Positions 36,434 through 44,222 of a stretch of DNA of 64,000 nt are shown here, piece after piece. The stretch's first letter is position 1; each line of letters begins with the position of its first letter. The translations under genes and the position numbers were made by a program. Source of the stretch: Streptomyces sp. NBC_01428 (GTDB lineage: Bacteria > Actinomycetota > Actinomycetes > Streptomycetales > Streptomycetaceae); the NCBI RefSeq assembly GCF_036231965.1, contig NZ_CP109499.1, positions 5,270,001-5,334,000 on the forward strand. The letters are read 5' to 3'. The notes beneath the pieces are model-generated. The model saw nothing but the letters and a program-made list of their open reading frames with translations, was not told the origin of the DNA and did not search any database.

Positions 36434-37045
36434 ATGCACCAGGTAGCCGTGGTCACCTTTGACGGATTCAACGAGCTCGACAGCTTCATCGCCTCCGCGT
36501 TGATCAACCGGTGCCGGAAGGACGGCCTGGAGGCCTTCATCACGACACCGACGCCGGTCGTCACGTCGATGAACGGTGTCGAGGTGACCGGACAGCGCCC
36601 GATGGAGTTCGTGACGGAAGCGGATGTCGTGCTGATCGGCAGCGGGGTGAAGGCGCACGAGGTGGTCGCCGACGACCGGCTCATCTCCCGACTGCCGCTC
36701 GACCCGTCGCGACAGCTGATCGGCGCGCAGTGCTCCGGCGCTCTGGTGCTCGCCCGGCTCGGCCTGCTCACCGGCATGCCGGCCTGCACGGACCGCAAGA
36801 CCCGCCCCTTCGTGGAGGCCCACGACATCACCGTGCTGGACACCCCGTTCCACGCCGAGGGCAACATCGCGACGGCCGGCGGCTGCCTTGCCTCCCCGTA
36901 CCTGGCCACCTGGGTCATCACCCGCACCCTCGGCGAGACCGCCGCGCGCGACGTCCTCGACTACGTGGCTCCGGTCGGCGAGAACGAGGAGACGGTCGAG
37001 CGCGCTCTGGGCGCCGTGCACGGGGGAGAGATCGCGCTGCGCTGA
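36434..37045 (+). CDS. DJ-1/PfpI-family protein (class I glutamine amidotransferase-like)
   Basis: 203 residues; ATG 36434 follows GAGGAG. The flavodoxin-like fold begins QVAVVTFDGFNELD (conserved acid Glu14), and the nucleophile elbow is IGAQCSGALVLARLG with Cys100. Members act as glyoxalase-III-like, isonitrile-hydratase-like or chaperone proteins; the lack of a clear His after Cys argues against peptidase activity. It sits upstream of a VOC-family gene on the same strand but 215 bp apart. A long inverted repeat covers its promoter. Confidence 0.9.
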   Translation: MHQVAVVTFDGFNELDSFIASALINRCRKDGLEAFITTPTPVVTSMNGVEVTGQRPMEFVTEADVVLIGSGVKAHEVVADDRLISRLPLDPSRQLIGAQCSGALVLARLGLLTGMPACTDRKTRPFVEAHDITVLDTPFHAEGNIATAGGCLASPYLATWVITRTLGETAARDVLDYVAPVGENEETVERALGAVHGGEIALR

Positions 37046-37260
37046 GATCCGGTGGGCGAGCGGGGGGCCGCCGGCCGGGTGCGCCTGGACCCGAGTGGTG
37101 TGCCGTCGCTCCGTCCCGGCTCGGCTCGACGCGGTGGACGACGGCACCCGAGCGACGACATCCGCTCCTCGGACAACCGGCGAAGAAACACCGATGAGTT
37201 CCGCCGACCGGGCCGGTCTATCAGGACGTACGCCATCGAGCCACCGACTGGAGACCCGCC

Positions 37261-37731
37261 ATGACGAATCCCGCGCACCCGGGCCGCAACCTGTTCGTGA
37301 ACCTTCCCGTGGCAGACCTGGAGCGCAGCAAGGCGTTCTTCGCCGGGCTCGGGTTCGGCTTCAACCCGCTGTTCGCCGACGAGACGTCCGCCTGCATGCT
37401 GGTCGGCGAGAACGCCTTCGTCATGCTGCTCAGCCGGGAGAAGTTCGCGCAGTTCGCGAAACTGCCGTTGGCCGATCCCACCACGCACACGCTGGCGCTG
37501 TACTGCTTCAGCGTGTCGTCCCGCGAAGAGGTCGACAAGGTCAGCGCCGCCGCGCTCGAGGCGGGCGCCACCAAGGCGGACGACGCCGAGGACTACGGCT
37601 TCATGTACTCCCGCAGCTTCTTCGACCTCGACGGTCACGGCTGGCAGGTCATGTGGATGGACCCGACCGCGGCGGAGCAGGGCCCGGAGGCAGCCACGGC
37701 CTCGCCCCAGGAAGCCGACACCCCAGCCTGA
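37261..37731 (+). CDS. VOC-superfamily (glyoxalase/bleomycin-resistance-fold) protein
   Basis: 156 residues, start ATG 37261 with GGAG 8-9 bp upstream. Two beta-alpha-beta-beta-beta modules are evident: FVNLPVADLERSKAFFAGLGFGFN begins the first, and SFFDLDGHGWQVMWMD ends the second. Only some of the four canonical metal ligands are seen, so it may be non-catalytic. A strong terminator follows. Function unknown. Confidence 0.9.
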   Translation: MTNPAHPGRNLFVNLPVADLERSKAFFAGLGFGFNPLFADETSACMLVGENAFVMLLSREKFAQFAKLPLADPTTHTLALYCFSVSSREEVDKVSAAALEAGATKADDAEDYGFMYSRSFFDLDGHGWQVMWMDPTAAEQGPEAATASPQEADTPA

Positions 37732-37789
37732 CGCACACCGCACACGGCACGGCGGCGAAGCGGTCATCGACAGCGACCCCTCACGAAGG

Positions 37790-37819
37790 CCCCGGACCAA
37801 TACCGGTCCGGGGTCTTTT
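37790..37819 (+). terminator. Rho-independent terminator after the VOC gene
   Basis: CCCCGGACC-AATACC-GGTCCGGGG followed by TCTTTT, a classical hairpin plus T-run 58 bp after the stop. Confidence 0.9.
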
Positions 37820-37990
37820 CCCTGTGCCCGGGCGGGATGGGAACCTGCGCCAGCCGTATTGGGCGCGAGGTGGGGCGCACACAGGCCTGAGTCCCACGCC
37901 AGGCACGATAGAGGGAGCCAGGTTCCCCGTTCGGCTCGGACTGGGCCGAACTGAGCCGACCTGGCTCGGACTTGGGGAGTCGAGAGCGCC

Positions 37991-38344
37991 ATGTGGGACG
38001 GTCCCTTTTACCGCGTGCGGCGGGACGGGTACGAGATCTGTTTCGTGCCCGCTGCGGGCGAAGCGCTTGAAGACGTCTGCAACGTCGATATGTGGGTGAT
38101 CTTCGCGGACGGGCTCCGGTGGTCAGGGACCATCTTCACGCTCGCCGAGGTCCAGCGGCTCATGGAGAGGTGGGCGACGACAGGTGAGGAGCTTGGAGGA
38201 AGCTTCTTCGCCTGCTGGGACGGGCTCATCGTCCGTGACGCCGGTATACCGGCCATGGTGAGCGTCGTGGATCACCTGGTCCAAGGAGATGAGTACAGAA
38301 CCGTGTTTCGCCGCGTAGGCCGCGCCGACTCTGCCGCGGACTGA
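37991..38344 (+). CDS. Hypothetical protein
   Basis: 117 residues with balanced composition and good codon bias. Starts at ATG 37991 (GGGGAG ~11 bp upstream) as MWDGPFYRVRRDGYEICFVP. Trp/aromatic-rich, no signal or membrane segment, no family I recognise. It stands alone after the terminator of the VOC gene. Confidence 0.7.
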   Translation: MWDGPFYRVRRDGYEICFVPAAGEALEDVCNVDMWVIFADGLRWSGTIFTLAEVQRLMERWATTGEELGGSFFACWDGLIVRDAGIPAMVSVVDHLVQGDEYRTVFRRVGRADSAAD

Positions 38345-38547
38345 TCCCCTGAACGCGCGCAACGGGCGTGATGGTTGCCGAGGTCTGCTGGGCCGATCAC
38401 CAGGTCGCTCGGTCACTGGGTGGCTGCGAGCCGGTGGCGGTCGACTGCGGTCGTGCCGGTTGCTGCATCTCACCGCTGTCCGGCAGGCAGGTCGGTCGGC
38501 GCGCGATCGACGGACTGCCGCTGACATGCTCCGGCATCATCGCGTGT

Positions 38548-38871
38548 GTGACGCAGAGCGAACACGTACTGAGGATGGCCGATCTCCGGCGAGCCTGTTC
38601 CGTACTCCTCGACGAGGCGGAACGCCGGTTCGGCGACGAGGTGAACCTCTCCGAACTCCCCGTTGACTACTACTGGACCCTCGACCTCGCAGCCGCGTTC
38701 GACATGAGCCAGACGCCGGTGCAGCTCGGTTGCGGGCAGGTCGGCGATGATGCCGCTGAGATCGGGGCGGTTGCGCGACGGCCCCCAGGGGACGTCGTCG
38801 CCCTGTGGCACGATCTCGATCACGTCGCCGGTGCGCTGCGCCTGCTCGCGCATCTCGATCTGCCGCGGTGA
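38548..38871 (+). CDS. Hypothetical small acidic protein
   Basis: 107 residues from GTG 38548; ATG 38575 (MADLRRACSVLLDEAERRFG) is an alternative, and neither has a good ribosome binding site. The readable part (EVNLSELPVDYYWTLDLAAAFD) looks like a genuine globular protein with acidic bias. An opposite-strand frame overlaps it but is compositionally poorer. Family unknown. Confidence 0.5.
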   Translation: MTQSEHVLRMADLRRACSVLLDEAERRFGDEVNLSELPVDYYWTLDLAAAFDMSQTPVQLGCGQVGDDAAEIGAVARRPPGDVVALWHDLDHVAGALRLLAHLDLPR

Positions 38872-39063
38872 GCACAAGGCGCCTGCTGCCTACTGTCACC
38901 GGTGGTGCGTCGGGCGCGACGGCTGAGAGTCGAACCGGGACCGTCCGGCACCACTGGATGAACGCAGTCACGGCCGGAGGTACGTCCTCGACTGCCTGAC
39001 TGCCTGACTGCCGGACGGCTGACTCCGACCGCCGCTCCAACCTGGTCTGCCGCCGCAGGCCGA

Positions 39064-39612
39064 CTACTGGGTGGGGGAGGCGAACGGATTCCCGTCGAGA
39101 AGCGGTGGGCCACTCACGTGCGCTCCCGGAAGCAGGACCGGTGCCCAGTCCGGGCCGCGTTGCTCCTGCCACCACCTGCCGATGGTCCGGAACTTGTCCT
39201 CGAACCCGCGATCCCAGCAGAGGAAGCCGGTGATCGGCGCCCGCAGGCGAGTGCGACGGCCGTCTGCTTCATACAGCACGACGACTTTGGCACCCTGGAA
39301 ACCCTCGATGCGGATGGCCTGGACGTCTGCCCACTGAACAGTCCGGCGGCGGAGGCTGTGCACGGTGGCCGTCGACTCCGTGAGAGTGACGCCGAAGTAC
39401 CGCCCGGCGATCAAGAGGACGAGCAGCATGCCGCCCCACATGCCGAACGACTCGGTCATCTCGGCCCCGACGGGCGTCCCAGCCATCCAGTCCCAGATTT
39501 TCGTGGCCCAGACGATGACGAGAAGCGGCAGACCAGGCATCACGGATTGAAGAAGCGTGTGCCGGTAGCGAAGGCGCGACGGCGGCCCAGCTACGACGTG
39601 CGATTGCCCCAC
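39064..39612 (-). CDS. Membrane protein with PH-like C-terminal domain
   Basis: 182 residues starting at GTG 39612, preceded by GGAGGTAGGGACC; an earlier GTG at 39630 overlaps that ribosome binding site and is unlikely. Two membrane helices (~LPLLVIVWATKIWDW and MWGGMLLVLLIAGRYFG) are followed by a soluble domain (VTLTESTATVHSLRRRTVQWADVQAIRIEGFQGAKVVVLYEADGRRTRL) like the bacterial PH-domain proteins. Function unknown. It is separated by ~0.4 kb of non-coding DNA from the neighbour on its upstream side. Confidence 0.75.
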   Translation of the reverse strand: MGQSHVVAGPPSRLRYRHTLLQSVMPGLPLLVIVWATKIWDWMAGTPVGAEMTESFGMWGGMLLVLLIAGRYFGVTLTESTATVHSLRRRTVQWADVQAIRIEGFQGAKVVVLYEADGRRTRLRAPITGFLCWDRGFEDKFRTIGRWWQEQRGPDWAPVLLPGAHVSGPPLLDGNPFASPTQ

Positions 39613-40028
39613 GGTCCCTACCTCCTGCACGACGCAGCCGACGTGGGCGCGTGATCACTCGGGCAGCATCGCGGACCGAAGGCGCGCTGTCCATCGACTA
39701 CGCCTGCCGGCCCGAGCAGCAAGCCGAGATGCCGGCGTGCATTCCCACGACCTCCGGCACACCGGCAACACGCCCGCCGCGTCTGGCGAGAGCCTGCGCG
39801 GGAGCGGGTGACAAGGATGAGCGCAGCACGCCCGATGGACGTACCCGGGCGGGAGGAAGCCTGACCTGCTGCCCAACACGCTTTCCAACCGTGTCGGAGG
39901 AACTGTGCACAAGGGCGTTCACCTGCGGTATCGGCGTCTGGGCTTCCGACGCTCCTTAGGCCCCGTCCCGCCTGAACGACCGTGAACAGTGCTGAATGTG
40001 TCGGAAGCTGAGACGGCCGCACGCGGTT
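39613..40028. other. Non-coding stretch
   Basis: 416 bp in which I see no supportable gene, RNA or repeat; short open frames on both strands have no family character. GC content is lower than in flanking core genes. Confidence 0.5.
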
Positions 40029-40710
40029 CTAGGCGCCTTCCCAACTGAAGCGGCCCTCCAGTCGGTCGGGGCTGAGGTAGGCGAATCCGCTGCCATACGC
40101 AAAGTTCAGGAAGTACGGTCCGTCGTCCTCCATTCCGCCGAGGCAGAAGAAGAAGCGCCACGGTGCCTCTACCCCGGCCCGGTCCGGATAGGCAGGCCTG
40201 CCTCCCAGGTAGTCGCGGACATCGACCGTGCCGTCCTTCTCCAGGCTGCGCTCCACCGCCTCTGGGACAGCCGTGGTCTGGATTCGGAACTGGACGGAAC
40301 TCGCCCCTCGTCGGGGTCGAACCGCCAAAGGGAACGCCCTTTGTCCCGATCGGCCCGACGGCGGCGAACTTGGGGACTCGGCCCCCGGGTTGGATGAGCA
40401 GGACGGTTTCGCCGTCTTCCGGGTCCGTCCCGCCGGTCTCTTAGTCCTCGTAGGACAGGAAGAGATACGCCATGCGCCGCTCGTCGCCCGGTCCCATAGG
40501 GACGGGGAACTGTCCGATGAAGTCCAGTGGCTCCGCAGTGCGGGGGTGTACCGGCCAGCAGGGCTCATCCAGCCATAAGGGCTCACCGCCCAGTTTGGCG
40601 ACGGGCTCGGTGATCGGCTCCTCGACAGGGTGGAACGTCATTGCCAACCGGGGGAGGTACCCGGCGTCGTAGGGACCTTCGGCCTCCTCGACCGGGCGCA
40701 GCAGCAGCAC
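40029..40710 (-). pseudogene. Broken DUF1963/YwqG-like gene
   Basis: On the minus strand the frame from 40710 reads MLLLRPVEEAEGPYDAGYLPRL and on to MAYLFLSYED, then hits TAA at 40441. The same frame continues past the stop with good sequence (ETGGTDPEDGETVLLIQPGG, then RVPKFAAVGPIGTK). The C-terminal part of the family (YFLNFAYGSGFAYLSPDRLEGRFSWEG) is then found in a different frame ending at 40029, so a frameshift must lie between about 40290 and 40345. Two independent lesions, one nonsense and one frameshift, mark a decayed gene of ~227 codons. DUF1963 proteins are of unknown function. Confidence 0.75.
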
Positions 40711-40740
40711 GCCAGGACTGTAGCCGTTGGCAGGGTGCGG

Positions 40741-41034
40741 TCAGTCTTCGGCTGGGCTGGGTGCCGTGAGGTCGACCCATGTCCACGGCTTGCTGTGCCA
40801 ATCACGGACCTCGCCTATAACGAGGTCGACGGTCGCGCCCACTGGCGGCAGCTCCTGCACGAGTCGCTTCACTCCCGGCTCGCTTCCGCGGCGAATCTTG
40901 TCCAGTGAGGCTCCCACCAGGTCGTACGCGTCGAGCTTTGCCGTGAGGCCCCATGGCTGGTGACTAGTGATCGTTGCTTGGACTGTCTCGCCTTGCCGAA
41001 GTTCGCTGGGAGGCCGTCTCGGTAGATTTGCCAT
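40741..41034 (-). CDS. Small S1/OB-fold-like protein
   Basis: 97 residues from ATG 41034, preceded by GGAGGAGG; the frame extends to 41100 but this start has the ribosome binding site. GETVQATITSHQPWGLTAKLDAYDLVGASLDKIRRG resembles an S1-type RNA-binding beta barrel, and VDLVIGEVRDWHSKPWTWVDLT would end it. No partner gene indicates its job. It lies just outside the distal attachment-site fragment of the relic element. Confidence 0.65.
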   Translation of the reverse strand: MANLPRRPPSELRQGETVQATITSHQPWGLTAKLDAYDLVGASLDKIRRGSEPGVKRLVQELPPVGATVDLVIGEVRDWHSKPWTWVDLTAPSPAED

Positions 41035-41074
41035 GGCGACATCCTCCTCCTCAACCCACCACTCACCCCTGCTC

Positions 41075-41154
41075 TCATCCCAGCCGCCGCAGACCCACAC
41101 ACCGTGGAGCGGGCGTGGTTCAGGGCGTCGAGGTGAAGCGCGCCACTTTGCGAA
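41075..41154 (+). repeat. 80-bp direct repeat, copy A
   Basis: Matches 42731-42810 at about 70 of 80 positions, with a perfectly conserved core (ACACCGTGGAGCGGGCGTGG and the bases beside it). It lies immediately upstream of the S1-like gene start, outside the att fragment. Confidence 0.8.
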
Positions 41155-41177
41155 CGACCGATGTCAGCTGTAGATGG

Positions 41178-41221
41178 CAGAGGGGCCTCATCCACCGAGA
41201 CTGGTGGATGAGGCCCCTCTG
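41178..41221 (-). terminator. 19-bp-stem hairpin beside the displaced tRNA fragment
   Basis: CAGAGGGGCCTCATCCACC and its exact complement flank a 6-nt loop. On the minus strand it follows the displaced tRNA 3' fragment by 3 bp, so it is probably the original terminator of tRNA-Arg, now separated from it by the inserted element. Confidence 0.7.
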
Positions 41222-41224
41222 GAC

Positions 41225-41266
41225 TGGTGCCCCGGCAGGGTTCGAACCTGCGATACCCGCTTTAGG
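41225..41266 (-). other. Displaced 3' fragment of tRNA-Arg(CCT), distal attachment site
   Basis: 42 bp matching the 3' end of the intact tRNA-Arg gene at 43851-43893 with one deleted C and two substitutions. It includes the CCA complement, T-arm and part of the anticodon stem; the 5' half is absent. It is in direct orientation with the tRNA gene, as expected for the distal end of an element integrated at the tRNA 3' end. Confidence 0.85.
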
Positions 41267-41308
41267 TGCGAGGTTGGATAGTTCCGGTCCTGACCTGTGG
41301 GTTTCCAT

Positions 41309-41656
41309 TCATGGAAGGCGTGGACCAATCCTCCTTCTGAGTACCGTAGTTGCCCTTCGGTCCCCGCCTGTTCTGGCGCGAAAGTGGCACGATGCGGGGC
41401 CTGTTGGACTGGTCGGTCGGTTGTCCGGCCGCTGCGGATCACCGGGGACCGTCCGTATCCAGGAGCGCAGTTTCCAGCAGACTGCGACGGGGCCTACGAG
41501 CATGGAAATCATCCACAGGCCCACGCTGGCGGGGGAGATCATGTAGTACTCCCACCGATCCGGAAGCAGGGCGGGAAGTGCGATCGCCAGCATGAGGGCA
41601 ACCCACGTGCCTATCACCGTGAGAACGGCCTTGGACACGATTACCGCTCTCCGCAT
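41309..41656 (-). CDS. Small membrane protein of the relic element
   Basis: 115 residues from ATG 41656 (GGCGGGGG upstream). Two membrane helices (VIVSKAVLTVIGTWVALMLA and MISPASVGLWMISMLVGPVAV), then a basic tail that runs to within 43 bp of the att fragment. The tail may not be the original C-terminus if the element was truncated there. No family recognised. Confidence 0.55.
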   Translation of the reverse strand: MRRAVIVSKAVLTVIGTWVALMLAIALPALLPDRWEYYMISPASVGLWMISMLVGPVAVCWKLRSWIRTVPGDPQRPDNRPTSPTGPASCHFRARTGGDRRATTVLRRRIGPRLP

Positions 41657-41817
41657 TGAATCCCCCGCCTTCGATGCTCTCTTCTGGCCGTAGGTTACAT
41701 CGCGATTTTGAGGTCTGGCCTCGTATCGATCAGGTCGATGACAGGGTGCTTCCGTCGCCGGTCCGCCGCCCGGTGGGTGCCGGGTATCGGGTTCCGTGGG
41801 CTCGAGTTCGCCGAAAG

Positions 41818-42084
41818 TCAGGAACTGGCGACGTGCCTGCGGCGTTGCTGGATCCACCGGTGTACGGGCGGCGTCGTGCCGGCACCCACGATAAATCCGA
41901 CCACGACGCTCTGGCTCGCGTACGCGACTACTCCGATAACTGCGCACAGGACCATGGCGATCACCACAAGGCCCACGACCTTGGTGCGCGACGCCAGCTG
42001 GTTCAACCATCTCACAGCCGAGAAAGTCGTGAGATACACGGTGGAGCCGAAAGCGGCCGACGCCAGAACGGTTAGAGCGTCCAT
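41818..42084 (-). CDS. Small two-helix membrane protein
   Basis: 88 residues from ATG 42084, with AAAGG upstream. Helices: ALTVLASAAFGSTVYLTTF and VVGLVVIAMVLCAVIGVVA, with a further hydrophobic stretch VVVGFIVGAG. The tail is basic. No recognised family. The codon bias is weaker than in core genes, in line with acquired DNA. Confidence 0.5.
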   Translation of the reverse strand: MDALTVLASAAFGSTVYLTTFSAVRWLNQLASRTKVVGLVVIAMVLCAVIGVVAYASQSVVVGFIVGAGTTPPVHRWIQQRRRHVASS

Positions 42085-42177
42085 TCCGCAACCTTTCAAA
42101 ATCGGAAGCCGAGATGTGTATATCCGGCCATCACGGTCAGCCGTACTCCCTTTTAGCGATCAATCGGCCGGCAGTCT

Positions 42178-42211
42178 GTTTACGTGCGGTATCCGTTTAC
42201 TTGCAGTATCC
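42178..42211 (+). repeat. Two 17-bp tandem repeats
   Basis: GTTTACGTGCGGTATCC followed directly by GTTTACTTGCAGTATCC (two differences). Intergenic between two small genes of the element; possibly an iteron-like or regulator-binding remnant. Confidence 0.6.
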
Positions 42212-42312
42212 GTCGCCGCTCTTGCCGCTGTAATCCGCCAAGAGCATGGCCCACCTCAAGGTGCCCTGCCAAAGCCTTCCCCCTGCCGCCAAGCCTCGGC
42301 CGGCCCGACGAC

Positions 42313-42612
42313 TCAGTACCGGAAGCGTGCGGTATCGCCGTTGATTCGCAACAGGAAGTCTCTGATGACCTCGCCCCCACTCTCGGGCACCAATTCGAGG
42401 CCAAGCGCGTAGATCGCCTCGTCAGCCTTGATGGCCGCGTCCTGGTCCTTGCGTTCCCAGGCAGCCCGAGATGCGTCAATGAATGGCTTGAGGGCCGGCC
42501 AGCCAGTTGAGGGCTCGAACCGGCAGTCGGTCCAGAACATATCGATGGCTTCGAGTGTGAGTACGCCGACGACCTCATGGCCTCGACACAATCGCCAGAC
42601 CTGGTCTTCCAT
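42313..42612 (-). CDS. Hypothetical protein of the relic element
   Basis: 99 residues from ATG 42612 (AAGGGGG upstream; GTG 42615 is in the same frame). Acidic, soluble and with normal composition: MEDQVWRLCRGHEVVGVLTL at the start, FEPSTGWPALKPFIDASRAAWE in the middle, INGDTARFRY at the end. No domain recognised; size and style resemble small immunity-type proteins, but nothing confirms that. Confidence 0.6.
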   Translation of the reverse strand: MEDQVWRLCRGHEVVGVLTLEAIDMFWTDCRFEPSTGWPALKPFIDASRAAWERKDQDAAIKADEAIYALGLELVPESGGEVIRDFLLRINGDTARFRY

Positions 42613-43114
42613 CACCGGCCCCCTTCATGGAGGTTGCACCGTACCCCGGCCGTGGACTCACAGAGCACGCATCCGATACCGACCGACCTGAACTGCTGTT
42701 TCCGACAGAAACCACAACCTTCCTCAGCTCCCATCCCGTCCGCCGTCGACCCACACACCGTGGAGCGGGCGTGGTTCATGGCGTCCAGGTGGAGCGCGCC
42801 ACTGTACGAAGGACCTGGACGCCATGGGCCGCGTCTGCTCGGCTCTGCCTGGGTCGATGGTGGACGGGATGGGAGCCCCCAACGCTCGCCACGATGTGCC
42901 CGCGGCCGGGAACGGCGCCCCCTCCCACCCGGTGCCGGCCGATCCCCCGCCGGAGGCATCGTCTGTGACCGTGGGCCGAACTCGTCGGGTGCTCGACTCA
43001 TGACCTCCGGGCCTATCCGCATGTGGGCGGGCGTCGGCGCAGCCGGGAGCCCGCCCGGCGGAGCGGAGCGCAGCCGGGGCTTGATGAAGTAGAGAAAGTT
43101 CTACCGCGCTGCGA
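42613..43114. other. Spacer within the relic element
   Basis: 502 bp with no supportable gene. It contains copy B of the 80-bp repeat (42731-42810). Open frames on both strands are compositionally unconvincing. Confidence 0.5.
42731..42810 (+). repeat. 80-bp direct repeat, copy B
   Basis: Second copy of the sequence at 41075-41154, inside the element. The flanks outside the 80 bp do not match. Confidence 0.8.
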
Positions 43115-43360
43115 TCAGGCTCTTGCCGTCGTGGCTCCGTACTGAGACCCGTTGCCGTCCAGGGAATCCAGGAGCCGGATCGCGAAGACCTCGGCCATGC
43201 GCTCGCTGAGCTTTTCCGGCGTGAGCCAAGCGACCGCGGTGGATTCGCTGGACGTGCGCTCGGTGCCGCCAGAGGGCTTGCAGCGGAAGACCAGAGCGAC
43301 GATGCCCCGGGTGGTGTTCTTGTAGACCCCGGTGAGCTGGTCCACCTCGACGAGGATCCC
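43115..43360 (-). pseudogene. 3' remnant of a Nudix hydrolase gene
   Basis: The minus frame reads GILVEVDQLTGVYKNTTRG, then IVALVFRCKPSGGTERTSSE and TAVAWLTPEKLSERMAEVFA. This is the C-terminal half of a Nudix hydrolase; the Nudix box itself (GX5EX7REUXEEXGU) should lie N-terminal to it and is missing. The reading breaks at 43360, where the integrase remnant begins on the other strand. Nudix genes are common in pSAM2-like elements. Confidence 0.75.
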
Positions 43361-43774
43361 AAGAGCCGTCGTCGCCGGGTCATCCCGTTGCCCGCGCTCT
43401 GCATTGCCCCATTGCGCTGGCACCGGATGCGGCAGTCGGCGGCACAGAGCAAGGCGGGGGAGCAGCGGCAGGAGTCGGGATACGTCTTCACCACCCGCAC
43501 CGGCCGCCAGGTCGGGCCGCGGAACGTCTACCGGTCCTTCACCCGGGTCGCCGAGTCCGCCGACCTTCGTGTGATCCGGCTGCACGACGCTCGGCACGGC
43601 ACGGCCACCCTGCTCACGGCGGCCGGAGTGGCGCCCCGCGTGGTGATGGAGATCCTCGGGCACTCGCAGATCAGCATCACCATGGACGTGTACACGCACG
43701 TCGTGCAGGACACCCAGCGCGAGGCCATGAGTCACATGGACCGGCTGCTCAGGAAGCGCCCTGGTCGTCCGTGA
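43361..43774 (+). pseudogene. 3' remnant of a tyrosine-recombinase integrase gene
   Basis: From AAG at 43361 the frame reads KSRRRRVIPLPALC, then YVFTTRTGRQVGPRNVYRSF, then IRLHDARHGTATLLTAAG, EILGHSQISITMDVYTHVV and a stop 76 bp before the tRNA. It retains the HxxR box (HDARH), the GHS histidine and the nucleophile Tyr in MDVYTH. The SAM-like DNA-binding domain and the first catalytic Arg (about two thirds of a ~390-residue protein) are lost. No start codon in good context. Confidence 0.85.
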
Positions 43775-43802
43775 CCGTCGCCGTTGATGTCAGGTCTGGA
43801 TG

Positions 43803-43848
43803 TCAGAAGGGGCCCACCTCCGAAAATTCGGAGGTGGGCCCCTTCTGA
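43803..43848. terminator. 22-bp-stem hairpin between integrase remnant and tRNA
   Basis: TCAGAAGGGGCCCACCTCCG plus two more bases form a perfect arm with its complement around AA. It lies just after the tRNA 3' end on the minus strand and just after the integrase stop on the plus strand, so it can terminate both. Confidence 0.8.
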
Positions 43849-43850
43849 AC

Positions 43851-43926
43851 TGGTGCCCCCGGCAGGATTCGAACCTGCGACACCCGCTTTAGGAGAGCGG
43901 TGCTCTATCCCCTGAGCTACGAAGGC
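43851..43926 (-). tRNA. tRNA-Arg (anticodon CCT)
   Basis: 76 nt including encoded CCA. On the minus strand: acceptor GCCTTCG pairs with CGGGGGC (two G-U pairs), anticodon stem CCGCT/AGCGG with loop CTCCTAA gives anticodon CCT, T-arm GCAGG-TTCGAAT-CCTGC. All arms fold, so the gene appears functional. Its 3' end served as the integration site of the adjacent relic element. Confidence 0.95.
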
Positions 43927-44110
43927 GTGCGGATCGTGTGCGATCCGGTGGCTAGCCTAGCGGATGTGGGCTGGGGGCTGGGAAGGTTCCCCTTTGCACA
44001 GGTCGGCGCAGGTGGGCCCCCGTCTGAGGGTGGGCGGCGCGAGCGGGTGCTGAGCCCGCGGGGGTCCGGATCGATGGGTGGCCGTTCGGGCCAGGGCGTG
44101 GGCCGGGGGT

Positions 44111-44222
44111 GCGAGAGGGCCCGGCGGATCAGGGGGTGGCCCGGGAGTGTGAGAGGGCCCGCGGATCAGAGGGTGGGCCGGAGGTGGGAGAGGGCTGGGC
44201 GGATCAGGTGGAGCGTCCGGGT
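44111..44222. repeat. Three tandem ~38-bp repeats over the 3' end of the ScbR-like gene
   Basis: Units at 44111-44148, 44149-44185 and 44186-44222 share GAGAGGGCCCG..GGATCAG and GGGTGGCC-type segments. The last unit and part of the second encode the C-terminal tail of the TetR protein; the others lie beyond its stop. This indicates local tandem duplication of the gene end. Confidence 0.7.

Larger units (their letters stand above)
41225..43893. mobile_element. Relic integrative element at tRNA-Arg(CCT)
   Basis: About 2.6 kb bounded by direct repeats of the tRNA 3' end. Contents: two small membrane proteins, one soluble hypothetical protein, a spacer with an 80-bp repeat, the 3' part of a Nudix gene and the 3' part of a tyrosine integrase next to the intact tRNA. 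Integrase next to a tRNA, together with a Nudix gene, is the layout of actinomycete integrative and conjugative elements of the pSAM2 type, where a Nudix protein (Pif) gives transfer immunity. All replication, transfer and excision genes are gone, so it cannot move by itself. Confidence 0.8.

Noticed and set aside
38470..38877. Minus-strand frame opposite the 107-residue hypothetical gene
   Set aside because: Both strands look partly protein-like, but the plus frame has the more natural composition; left as a minor alternative.
41225..41266. A second tRNA-Arg gene
   Set aside because: Only the 3' 42 nt are present; the acceptor 5' strand, D-arm and anticodon arm are missing, so it cannot fold as a tRNA.
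42612..43022. 136-residue minus-strand frame in the relic element
   Set aside because: Arg/Pro-rich, without family character, and it covers the non-coding 80-bp repeat.
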